DNA from: Marisimplicoccus framensis_A | GTDB taxonomy: Bacteria; Bacteroidota; Bacteroidia; Flavobacteriales; Flavobacteriaceae | Direction: 5' to 3' | Length of the DNA stretch: 30,529 nt | Assembly: GCA_042088875.1 (NCBI GenBank) | Contig: JBELLF010000006.1 | Location: 1 to 30,529, forward strand | Shown here: positions 16,495-24,037 of the stretch, one piece after another | Layout of the letters: each line of letters opens with the position of its first letter | Position numbering within the stretch: position 1 is the stretch's first letter | Translations under genes and position numbers: made by a program | The notes under the pieces: model-generated | Told to the model about the DNA's origin: nothing | Databases searched by the model: none | The model's input: the letters and a program-made list of their open reading frames with translations, nothing else

Positions 16495-16929
16495 ATGAGA
16501 TTAAATGTATTGACAATTTTATTGATTTTATCTTCATTTTCATTAAGTGCTCAAAACAATTTTGGTAGAGCTGGTCAACAATTAAATTCCTTAAGAGGAA
16601 AAATATCTGGTGTTTCAATAACTAATACAGCTCACACTTCTGGAGCTGCTTCAAGTATAAATGTTCGTGGTATGTCTTCATTAATGCTATCTAACCAACC
16701 ACTAATTATTGTTGATGGAGTTGAGTTCAATTCAAGTGTTTCAAATATTTCAGGTGATTATTGGGATGGCATTTCTTCAACAAGTAGGCTAATTGATATC
16801 GATCTTAATACAATTCTTAAAGTAGAGGTTTTAAAAGGTCTTAGTCAAACTATGATTTATGGAGAAAAAGGTAGAAATGGTGTTATTTTGATTATTACTA
16901 AAAACGGAAAAAATTCTAATCAAGAATAA
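16495..16929 (+). CDS. Stand-alone TonB-dependent receptor plug domain protein (SusC-like plug)
   Basis: A 144-aa exported protein with a signal peptide ending near residue 20 (SLSAQ). The mature part is essentially one SusC/RagA plug domain: LNSLRGKISGVSITNT (strand and helix of the plug start), SSINVRGMSSL, PLIIVDGVEF, then ILKVEVLKGLSQTMIYGEKG and NGVILIITKNGK. Full SusC proteins continue after the plug into a barrel of about 800 residues, and here translation ends with a TAA ten residues after the plug. The following 76 bp do not code for a barrel, so this is a short gene rather than a frameshifted receptor as far as the window shows. No TonB box is recognisable. It could act as a periplasmic partner or decoy plug, or as a remnant of a duplicated receptor. 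Confidence 0.8.
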   Translation: MRLNVLTILLILSSFSLSAQNNFGRAGQQLNSLRGKISGVSITNTAHTSGAASSINVRGMSSLMLSNQPLIIVDGVEFNSSVSNISGDYWDGISSTSRLIDIDLNTILKVEVLKGLSQTMIYGEKGRNGVILIITKNGKNSNQE

Positions 16930-17005
16930 TTTTTAAACGTTTACAAAAAAAGTATTTTACTTAGAAAATTTGTAAATAAGTGCAAAAAAAAGAGGTGTAA
17001 ATTTC

Positions 17006-18016
17006 TCAATGATTTTTAAAAATTTTAAAAATTAACTCATTTAGAATAGCTTCTTGATTAGTTGCATCAAAATCAATACCTTTTGATCTCTTGTCTGCTT
17101 CAAGTAAATAATTAAAAATATTAGATATTTTTTTCATTGGATAGAAGACTGAAGCTCTTTTATATTCCTCAATAAAATAAGGATTAATTCCAAGAGCCCT
17201 GGAAGCTTCATTTTTATTATCTAAAGAATGGTATATAAATAATTTGTTAAAAAAAGAATATATAGTTCCTATTATAACGGGAATTGGATACTTTTTAGAA
17301 TTCTTTGACATATACGAAACAAGGTCCTGAGCTTTTTGGTAGTTGTTTTTTCCAATTTCTTTAGTTAATTCAAAGAAATTATACTCTTTACTAAATCCAA
17401 TTATATTTTCAACTTCTTCAGGTCCAATTACTTGATCTTTATTAAAATTTAGTTGTAATTTTTCTAATTCATTTTCAATTTGTGATAAGTCATTACCAAC
17501 AAAATCCGCAATAATTTTTATTGAACTAGGATGAAGGTTAATTAATTTTTTTTTTGATTCCTGTTCAATCCATTGATATACTTGATTATCAAAAATTTTT
17601 TTTGATTCAAAAACACTTCCATACTTTAAGCAACTTTTATATATTTTTTTTCTTTTATCAATAAACTGATTAAACGATAAAACTAAGATTGATTTTTTGT
17701 TTAAATTTTCTAAATATGCTGTTAGTAATAAAAAATCGTTTGATAAGTTTTTAGAATCTTTAACAATTACAAGGTTAATACCTCCTACTAAAGGATATCT
17801 TTTTAAAAAATCAATAACTTCATTTTCTTGATTTTCATCTGATTTTTTTGAATAGATTTTTTTTAAATCAAAATCAGCAGCATCATCTTTAACAGATGAT
17901 TTAATAATAGCATTTATAATATTATCAGAAAAGAAACTTTCATCACCATGAATTAAATAAATTGGTGAAAGTTTGCCATTATTTATATCATTAATTAATT
18001 TGTTGTATTCTGACAT
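17006..18016 (-). CDS. holA: DNA polymerase III delta subunit (clamp-loader subunit)
   Basis: HolA opens the beta clamp within the clamp loader. I set the start at the ATG at 18016 (336 aa), which gives the typical N-terminus MSEYNKLINDINNGKLSPIY; an upstream in-frame TTG would add 11 residues running into the divergent gene. Family features are IYLIHGDESFF near residues 19-29, the segment FLKRYPLVGGINLVIVKD, KIIADFVGNDLSQIENELEKL near 170-190, and the C-terminal LLEADKRSKGIDFDA block before the final helix. The P-loop-like region is non-catalytic, as usual for delta. The divergent HsdR-N gene starts 3 bp away, so each promoter must lie inside the other gene. Convergent to the TonB plug gene. 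Confidence 0.93.
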   Translation of the reverse strand: MSEYNKLINDINNGKLSPIYLIHGDESFFSDNIINAIIKSSVKDDAADFDLKKIYSKKSDENQENEVIDFLKRYPLVGGINLVIVKDSKNLSNDFLLLTAYLENLNKKSILVLSFNQFIDKRKKIYKSCLKYGSVFESKKIFDNQVYQWIEQESKKKLINLHPSSIKIIADFVGNDLSQIENELEKLQLNFNKDQVIGPEEVENIIGFSKEYNFFELTKEIGKNNYQKAQDLVSYMSKNSKKYPIPVIIGTIYSFFNKLFIYHSLDNKNEASRALGINPYFIEEYKRASVFYPMKKISNIFNYLLEADKRSKGIDFDATNQEAILNELIFKIFKNH

Positions 18017-18019
18017 GTT

Positions 18020-18463
18020 ATGAAGAAACTTAATTTTCCTAATTTTCAATTTAAAATTAAAAAAGAAAATAACAATAATATCATTTTTGATGAAATTCGA
18101 AGAAAATGGATCCTATTGACACCTGAGGAATGGGTAAGACAAAATTTTATAAAATATTTAATTTCAAAAAATTATCCAAAATCATTAATAAGTTGTGAAA
18201 AATCATTTTATATAAATAGAATATTAAAAAGATATGATATTGTAGTTTATGATCTTTATGGTAAAGTTAGTGTTCTAGTTGAATGCAAGTCTCCAAATAT
18301 TAAAATTATTGAAGAACATTTTGATCAGGTAATGAGATATAATATTCAGTTAAAAAGTGATATCATTATTGTTACAAATGGATTAAATCATTTTTATTTT
18401 AAATTGGATAAGAAAACAAATCAATATATTCAAGGAAAAGACCTAATATCTTATAACAAATGA
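18020..18463 (+). CDS. HsdR N-terminal-like PD-(D/E)XK nuclease-fold protein
   Basis: A 147-aa protein that matches the small 'type I restriction enzyme R protein N-terminus' (HSDR_N-type) family, widespread in Bacteroidota beside holA. The opening IIFDEIRRKWILLTPEEWVRQ is the family signature. A PD-(D/E)XK core is visible: Asp73 in KRYDIVVYD and Glu88-x-Lys90 in VLVECKSP, so the nuclease residues are intact. No helicase, specificity or methylase subunit is present here, so it is not part of a restriction system in this window. The function is unknown; a repair or recombination nuclease is a reasonable inference from the holA partnership. The ATG is 3 bp from the holA ATG, and the stop overlaps the next start (ATGA). 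Confidence 0.85.
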   Translation: MKKLNFPNFQFKIKKENNNNIIFDEIRRKWILLTPEEWVRQNFIKYLISKNYPKSLISCEKSFYINRILKRYDIVVYDLYGKVSVLVECKSPNIKIIEEHFDQVMRYNIQLKSDIIIVTNGLNHFYFKLDKKTNQYIQGKDLISYNK

Positions 18464-19443
18464 AAATAGGAATTGCAATACTTAATTGGAATGGAATAAA
18501 TCTTTTAAAATCGCATCTAAAAGCAGTTGTTGATAAGTCTGATGAGTGTACAATCTATATCATAGATAATAATTCTGATGACAATTCAATAGAATATGTG
18601 AGGCAAAATTTTCCACAGATCAAATTAATAAGTTTAGATAAAAACTATGGATTTGCTGAAGCTTACAATATTGGTCTAAAGTATGTAAATGAAGACATAA
18701 TATGTATTCTTAATAATGATATTGAAGTAACAGATAGCTGGCTTGATCCAGTAAAGAAAAAATTAAGAGAAAATACAAACTGTATTATCCAGCCTACTAT
18801 TATGGACTACAACAAAAGAGAATATTTTGAGTACGCTGGAGCTTCTGGAGGATTTATTGATAGGTTTGGATATCCATTTTGTAGAGGAAGAATTTTTTAC
18901 ACTTTAGAAAAAAACATAAATCAGTACTCTGACGATAAAATATTTTGGGCTTCGGGAGCTTGTATGATTATTCCAAAAAAAATATTTTATGACTTAGGAG
19001 GCTTTGATAAAAGTTTTTTTGCACATATGGAAGAAATAGACTTGTGTTGGAGAGGATTTAATAAAGGAATTGAATGTTTCTCATCTACTGATTCCGTTGT
19101 ATACCATGTTGGAGCTGCAACTTTAAAAGAAAACGCTCATAAAAATTATTTAAACTACAGGAATTCATTAATAATGTTAACTAAAAATCTTCCTTTAAAT
19201 TCACTATTGTATATTCTATTTATTAGAATAGTTTTAGATATAGTTTCAGTTATTAGATATATACTAATAGCGAGACTAGATCTTTCAATATCAATTATTA
19301 AGGCTCATTTAAGCTACTTTAATAAAGCTAATGGAATTTTAAAAAATAGAGATAAATCTTTTAAAAAAGAAAATTATTACCGAATCAATAGTATTGTATA
19401 CGATTACTTCATTTTAAGAAAGAAAAAATTCTTTAGTCTCTAA
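18460..19443 (+). CDS. Family 2 glycosyltransferase (rhamnosyltransferase-like)
   Basis: A 327-aa GT-A fold transferase. The nucleotide-sugar site is seen as IGIAILNWNG at 3-12 and IIDNNSDDNS near 34-43, and the metal-binding DXD-equivalent is LNNDIEV near 83-89. The acceptor loop WASGACMIIPKKIFYDLGGF and the following HMEEIDLCWRG, with the probable catalytic acidic residues, are typical of GT2 enzymes of the WbbL/rhamnosyltransferase group. A hydrophobic stretch near residues 245-275 (LLYILFIRIVLDIVSVIRYI) suggests membrane association. It overlaps the HsdR-N gene by 4 bp (ATGA), a pairing conserved in many Bacteroidota. Donor sugar and product are unknown; a surface polysaccharide or lipid-linked glycan is likely. 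Confidence 0.9.
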   Translation: MKIGIAILNWNGINLLKSHLKAVVDKSDECTIYIIDNNSDDNSIEYVRQNFPQIKLISLDKNYGFAEAYNIGLKYVNEDIICILNNDIEVTDSWLDPVKKKLRENTNCIIQPTIMDYNKREYFEYAGASGGFIDRFGYPFCRGRIFYTLEKNINQYSDDKIFWASGACMIIPKKIFYDLGGFDKSFFAHMEEIDLCWRGFNKGIECFSSTDSVVYHVGAATLKENAHKNYLNYRNSLIMLTKNLPLNSLLYILFIRIVLDIVSVIRYILIARLDLSISIIKAHLSYFNKANGILKNRDKSFKKENYYRINSIVYDYFILRKKKFFSL

Positions 19444-19467
19444 TACATTAATTAAGTATAAATATAT

Positions 19468-19475
19468 TAAGTTTG
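19468..19475 (+). promoter_or_regulatory. Bacteroidota -7 box (TAAGTTTG) before the OmpA lipoprotein gene
   Basis: A perfect TAnnTTTG match 33 bp before the ATG at 19509, giving a leader of about 25-30 nt. A 10-bp perfect palindrome, ACTAATTAGT, lies in that leader. No TTG is seen at -33. OmpA-type lipoproteins are usually highly expressed, which fits a separate promoter and the strong terminator that follows the gene. Confidence 0.45.
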
Positions 19476-19508
19476 TAACTGACTAATTAGTAACCAATAA
19501 ATTTTGAT

Positions 19509-20432
19509 ATGAAAAATAACATTTTTATTGTAGGAGTTATAGGTTTACTTCTATCCTCATGTGTATCTCAAAAGAAATACTCAGACTTAGAGAGCCTACA
19601 ACAAAATACAAAGGAATTATTAGATAGTGCAACTGCTAAGCTAAACGCTGCAGAAACTCAACTTTCAGCTACTTCTGAGAGATTATCTGCATTATCAGAA
19701 CAAAACAAATTTTTAAGAGCTAATAATCAAGACTTAATTGACAATATTGGAAATTTAACTACTCTTACTCAAAAAGGAGCAGAAAATCTTGAAAGATCTC
19801 TTGAAAGTATTAAAGAAAAAGACTTAATCATCACTAGAATGCAAGATGCTGTTACTAAGAGAGACTCTGTAACTTTAGCACTTGTTCAAAGCTTTAAAAG
19901 CTCACTTGGAACACTCAGCGATGATGATATTGAAATTAACGTTGAAAAAGGTGTAGTCTATGTATCTATTTCTGATAAACTACTTTTCAACAGTGGAAGC
20001 TTTACTGTAACAACTAGAGCTAAAAAAGTTTTAGAAAAAATCGCTAAAGTAATTAGTGACAAGCCTGATCTTGAATTTATGGTAGAAGGTCATACAGACA
20101 ATATGCTAATTGATCAAGAAAAAGCTGCTGAAACTATTCCTGGAGTTGTTGACAATTGGGATCTTTCTGTTAAAAGAGCTACTTCTGTAGTTAGAATTTT
20201 ACAAAATGATTACGGTGTAGATCCAACTAAACTAGTTGCTGCTGGTAGAAGTTTTTACATGCCTATAGCTGACAATGATTCTTCTGTATCAAGAGCTGTT
20301 AATAGAAGAACCAGAATAATTGTTCTTCCTAAACTTGATCAGTTTACTAAACTTATTGAAGAAGGAATGAGCATGAATGTTCCTGCTACAGGACCAAGTA
20401 ATACAATTAGCTCAGATAACAAACCTGACTAA
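19509..20432 (+). CDS. OmpA-family lipoprotein (peptidoglycan-binding)
   Basis: A 307-aa cell-envelope protein that should anchor in a membrane by a lipid on Cys18 (LLLSSC lipobox) and bind peptidoglycan through its C-terminal OmpA-like domain. Residues 22-115 form a long coiled coil (ETQLSATSERLSALSEQNKF and similar). The OmpA domain covers about 145-275, with DKLLFNSGSF, VEGHTDN (192-198), NWDLSVKRA (216-224) and NRRTRIIV (265-272), all diagnostic. The tail after 285 is Ser/Pro/Asn-rich and probably disordered. Codon choice is visibly richer in preferred GCT/GTT/ACT codons than in neighbours such as the GT2 gene, consistent with high expression. It is followed by a strong terminator. Pal-like structural function is inferred. 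Confidence 0.93.
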   Translation: MKNNIFIVGVIGLLLSSCVSQKKYSDLESLQQNTKELLDSATAKLNAAETQLSATSERLSALSEQNKFLRANNQDLIDNIGNLTTLTQKGAENLERSLESIKEKDLIITRMQDAVTKRDSVTLALVQSFKSSLGTLSDDDIEINVEKGVVYVSISDKLLFNSGSFTVTTRAKKVLEKIAKVISDKPDLEFMVEGHTDNMLIDQEKAAETIPGVVDNWDLSVKRATSVVRILQNDYGVDPTKLVAAGRSFYMPIADNDSSVSRAVNRRTRIIVLPKLDQFTKLIEEGMSMNVPATGPSNTISSDNKPD

Positions 20433-20450
20433 AATTATTATTGATTAGTT

Positions 20451-20486
20451 AAAAAAAAAGCGTGATATTTATCACGCTTTTTTTTT
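20451..20486. terminator. Bidirectional intrinsic terminator between the OmpA gene and uvrD
   Basis: A tract of nine A, the stem GCGTGAT, a loop ATTT, the stem ATCACGC and nine T: a GC-richer hairpin flanked by A and T tracts, so it can terminate transcription on both strands. The T tract runs into the uvrD stop codon. It is the only canonical strong terminator I found in the window. Confidence 0.9.
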
Positions 20487-22725
20487 ATATTTTATTTAGC
20501 TTGGCAAATCTTAACAATAGATTTTTCTCACCAAATTTTGAAAAATTAACAATTGCTCTAACATCATTTTTAAGTCCCTCTATTTTTACTATTTTGCCAA
20601 GTCCGAATTTTTCATGAGAAACTTTATCCCCTTCAGAAAAATTAATTTCTATAGAACTATTTTTAATTGCTGAAGATGATAATTTCTTTAAGTTTCCATT
20701 TGGTTTAAAAACTATCTTTTTCTTTTGGAACTGCTGAGAAATCGGTCTAAAGTCAGCTTGTTTTGTAATATTTACAAAATCCTTATCAATCTCATTTATA
20801 AATCTACTCTCTTCACAATAAATTAGTTTTCCCCATCTATATCTTGAGTTAGCATATGATAAATATAGATTTTGTTTTGCCCTAGTAATTCCAACATAAA
20901 ATAACCTTCTTTCTTCCTCTAGTTCTGATCGTGTATTATAACTTAAAGCAGATGGAAAAAGATCCTCTTCAAGCCCAACTATAAAAACATTTTTGAATTC
21001 AAGACCCTTTGACAGATGAAGCGTCATCAAAGAGATATAGTCTTCATTATCTTGTTCAATATCGAAGTCTGTTGAAAGTGAAACATTAGAAAGAAACTCT
21101 GAAAGTTTATCATTAGAGTCAACTATTTCTTTTTGATCCTCAATAAAATCTCTTATTCCATTTAATAATTCTTGAACATTTTCAACCCTTGAAATTCCTT
21201 CTGGAGATTCATCTTTTTTTAACTCATCAATAATCTTGACTTTATTAATTAATTCTTTAGTTAAATCAAAAGCATTTAATTTCTCGTTTTCAATTTTAAA
21301 AACTTCAATTAAGTCAATAAAAGTTTGAAGTTTTAACGAAACTGAAGAAGAAAAAGGAATATGTAACTCTTTATGTTTCTTTATTGTATCATAAAGGCTT
21401 AGATTATTTTTTTGAGCTGCAATAATAATTTTATTAATTGTAACCAGACCAATTCCTCTAGCAGGATAATTTATAACTCTTTTAAGACTTTCTTCATCAT
21501 TACTATTTATTATTAATCTTAAATATGCAATAATATCCTTTATTTCTTTTCTATTGTAGAATGAAACTCCACCAAATATTCTATATGGTATTTTATTTAG
21601 TCTTAATGAATCTTCAATAGGTCTAGATTGTGCATTTGTTCTATAAAGTATGGCAATATCTGACAGACTAGAATCATTCATAGTTTGTATTTTTTGACAA
21701 ATTGATCTAGCCTCGGCAATATCTGATTGATTTGAAGAAATTTGAACTTTATTTCCAAAATCGTTTTCTGTCCAGACTTCTTTATCGATTTTATTTTTAT
21801 TATGATCTATAACTGAATTAGCAGCGTTTACTATATTCTTTGTGGATCTATAGTTTTGTTCAAGCCTAAAGATTTCAACATCATCATAGTCATTTCTGAA
21901 ATTTATAATGTTGTTAATGTTTGCACCTCTAAATGAATAGATACTTTGCGCATCATCACCAACAACACAAATATTTTGATACCTATCAGACAATGATTTT
22001 ACAATTAGATATTGGGAGTTATTTGTGTCTTGATACTCATCTACGAGTATATATTTAAATTTTTCCTGATACTTTGCTAGGACTTCAGGATGATTATTTA
22101 ATAATTCATTAGTTTTCATTAAAAGGTCGTCAAAGTCCATTGAGTTTGATTTGACCAATCTTTCATTATATTCTTTATAAATATTTCCTGTCTCAGGTTT
22201 TCTTGATAAATTATCAGACTCAACTAATTCATTATTAGAGAAATAACCATTAACGGTTATAAAATTATTTTTTAGAGTTGAAATTCTATTTCTAATTGAT
22301 TTTGATCTGTAAACATCCTTGTCTAAGTTCATTTCTTTAATTATAGATGAAATTAACCTTTCAGAATCTTGTGTATCATAAATAGTAAAATCTGAAGTAA
22401 AACCAATTTTGTGAGCTTCAAATCTTAATATTTTAGCAAAAACTGAATGAAAGGTACCCATCCATATACTTTTTGAATCACTTTCACCAATCATTGATGA
22501 AATTCTAAGCTTCATTTCACGAGCAGCTTTATTAGTAAATGTTAAAGCTAAAATTTCAAATGGATCTACACCGTTGTTAACTAGGTGAACTATTTTATAT
22601 GTTAAAACTCTTGTTTTTCCTGATCCAGCTCCTGCAATTACCATTGATGGACCATCCGTCTTCAATACTGCACTCAATTGAGCATCATTAAGATCATTTA
22701 GATAAGATTTGTTATCTTCTAACAT
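20485..22725 (-). CDS. ATP-dependent DNA helicase UvrD/PcrA family
   Basis: A 746-aa superfamily 1A 3'-5' helicase acting in excision repair, mismatch repair or restart of replication. Motifs in order: Q/NDAQLSAV, Walker A AGAGSGKT at 31-38, TFTNKAAREM, MGTFHSVFAKIL, Walker B ILVDEYQDTN, motif III VVGDDAQSIYSFRGA, motif IV EQNYRST, motif V MTLHLSKGLEF and motif VI RRLFYVGITRAKQ. The C-terminus has the small Tudor-like segment GDKVSHEKFGLGKIVKI typical of PcrA/UvrD, used for contact with RNA polymerase. The length fits PcrA/UvrD rather than Rep. The ATG start is standard. It is convergent with the OmpA gene across the terminator and divergent from the M20 gene by 64 bp. With uvrA and recG it makes this a repair-rich window. 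Confidence 0.95.
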   Translation of the reverse strand: MLEDNKSYLNDLNDAQLSAVLKTDGPSMVIAGAGSGKTRVLTYKIVHLVNNGVDPFEILALTFTNKAAREMKLRISSMIGESDSKSIWMGTFHSVFAKILRFEAHKIGFTSDFTIYDTQDSERLISSIIKEMNLDKDVYRSKSIRNRISTLKNNFITVNGYFSNNELVESDNLSRKPETGNIYKEYNERLVKSNSMDFDDLLMKTNELLNNHPEVLAKYQEKFKYILVDEYQDTNNSQYLIVKSLSDRYQNICVVGDDAQSIYSFRGANINNIINFRNDYDDVEIFRLEQNYRSTKNIVNAANSVIDHNKNKIDKEVWTENDFGNKVQISSNQSDIAEARSICQKIQTMNDSSLSDIAILYRTNAQSRPIEDSLRLNKIPYRIFGGVSFYNRKEIKDIIAYLRLIINSNDEESLKRVINYPARGIGLVTINKIIIAAQKNNLSLYDTIKKHKELHIPFSSSVSLKLQTFIDLIEVFKIENEKLNAFDLTKELINKVKIIDELKKDESPEGISRVENVQELLNGIRDFIEDQKEIVDSNDKLSEFLSNVSLSTDFDIEQDNEDYISLMTLHLSKGLEFKNVFIVGLEEDLFPSALSYNTRSELEEERRLFYVGITRAKQNLYLSYANSRYRWGKLIYCEESRFINEIDKDFVNITKQADFRPISQQFQKKKIVFKPNGNLKKLSSSAIKNSSIEINFSEGDKVSHEKFGLGKIVKIEGLKNDVRAIVNFSKFGEKNLLLRFAKLNKI

Positions 22726-22789
22726 TATTATAAATTTAACTAATTAATGAATTTTAATTACCCTATAACCATTAATTAAATCAATACTT

Positions 22790-24037
22790 ATGAAAAAATT
22801 ATCATTAATTATATTCTTTTTCATTTTTCAATTTAGTTTTTCTCAATCAATTGAAGATCAAATTAAAAATATTGAGCAAAAAGTAATTTCATGGAGACAC
22901 GATTTTCACAAACATCCAGAGTTATCAAATAGAGAATTTAGAACATCTGATGTAATAGCAAAACATCTAGAATCCCTTGGTATTTCAGTTAAAAGAAACG
23001 TAGGAGTAAATGGAATCGTTGGTATACTTAAAGGAAGAAAAGATGGTAAAGTTGTTGCATTAAGAGCTGATATGGATGCACTTCCAATTACAGAAAAAAA
23101 TTATCTTCCTTTTATGTCAATAAATGAGGGAATTATGCATGCTTGTGGACATGATAGTCATATGGCAATTCTCATGGGGGCAGCAGAAATATTGTCTAAT
23201 AATAGAAATTTTGAAGGTACCGTAAAGTTTATTTTTCAAGGAGCTGAAGAAGGGCCACCACCTGGTGAGGAAGGTGGTGCGAAAATGATGATTAAAGAAG
23301 GGGTTTTAAATAACCCAGATGTAAATGCAATTTTTGGCTTACACATTACCGCTCAATTACCCATGAATAAGGTTTACTATAAGCCAAAAGGCTTTTATGC
23401 ATCTTCATCGAGGTTTACAATTAAAGTAATTGGGACTCAAGCTCATGGAGGAACACCTTGGCTCTCTGTTGATCCTATAATAATCACTGCGCAAATAATA
23501 AATTCCATTCAAACAATTATTTCAAGAGAATCTGAGTTAACAAAAGAACCTGCAGTTATTTCGTTTGGTAAAGTTGAAGGTGGAAATAGATTTAACATTA
23601 TTCCAAATGAGGTTAATTTAGTTGGAACAATTAGATCATTAGATTATGGAATGAGAGATTATATAAAAAAAAGAATTATTGAACTCTCAGAGGGAATTGC
23701 AAAATCATATGGAGGAAAAGCTATAGTTGAAATTGATGATGGTGCTGACATAACATATAATGATCCTGAAATTATTAACAAAATGCTTCCTTCTTTAAAA
23801 AAATCTGCCGGTAACGAAAATGTAATACTTAGTAATGCTAAAACGCTTGCAGAAGACTATGCATATTACTTAAATGAAATTCCTGGATTTTTGTTTGAGT
23901 TAGGTGGTTATAATACAAATGAAAAAAGAGAAGCTCCTGCTCATCATACACCCGACTTTTTTATAGATGACAGTTCAATGCTTCTTGGAGTTAAAGTAAT
24001 GACAAATTTAGCATTAGACTTTTTAAAAAGTGAATAA
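22790..24037 (+). CDS. Secreted M20D-family amidohydrolase
   Basis: A 415-aa M20D metallo-amidohydrolase (HipO/AmhX/IAA-amino-acid hydrolase group) that removes N-acyl or similar groups from amino acids. A signal peptide (MKKLSLIIFFFIFQFSFSQ) sends it to the periplasm or beyond. Metal-binding residues are seen in HACGHDSH (Cys119, His121), GAEEG (Glu153, Glu154), GLHITAQ (His185) and HHTPDF near the C-terminus, so the metal site is complete. The insert GPPPGEEGG after the glutamates is seen in the exported subgroup. The dimerisation domain (about 200-310) follows IKVIGTQAHGG. Substrate unknown. The recG GTG start lies inside its last codons (8-bp overlap). With ggt it suggests use of extracellular modified amino acids and peptides. 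Confidence 0.92.
   Translation: MKKLSLIIFFFIFQFSFSQSIEDQIKNIEQKVISWRHDFHKHPELSNREFRTSDVIAKHLESLGISVKRNVGVNGIVGILKGRKDGKVVALRADMDALPITEKNYLPFMSINEGIMHACGHDSHMAILMGAAEILSNNRNFEGTVKFIFQGAEEGPPPGEEGGAKMMIKEGVLNNPDVNAIFGLHITAQLPMNKVYYKPKGFYASSSRFTIKVIGTQAHGGTPWLSVDPIIITAQIINSIQTIISRESELTKEPAVISFGKVEGGNRFNIIPNEVNLVGTIRSLDYGMRDYIKKRIIELSEGIAKSYGGKAIVEIDDGADITYNDPEIINKMLPSLKKSAGNENVILSNAKTLAEDYAYYLNEIPGFLFELGGYNTNEKREAPAHHTPDFFIDDSSMLLGVKVMTNLALDFLKSE

Noticed and set aside
16940..16976. Inverted repeat TTTACAAA...TTTGTAAA between the plug gene and holA as a possible terminator
   Set aside because: The stem is only 8 bp, almost all A/T, with a 21-nt loop and no properly placed T tract; stability would be poor.
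18017..18049. Upstream TTG start for holA, giving an 11-residue extension overlapping the HsdR-N gene
   Set aside because: Family N-termini begin near MSEYNKLI, and the extension would be antisense to the neighbour's conserved start.
18020..18463. Remnant of a type I restriction-modification system
   Set aside because: The protein is full length for the small HSDR_N family with intact nuclease residues, and no hsdM, hsdS or helicase remnants flank it.
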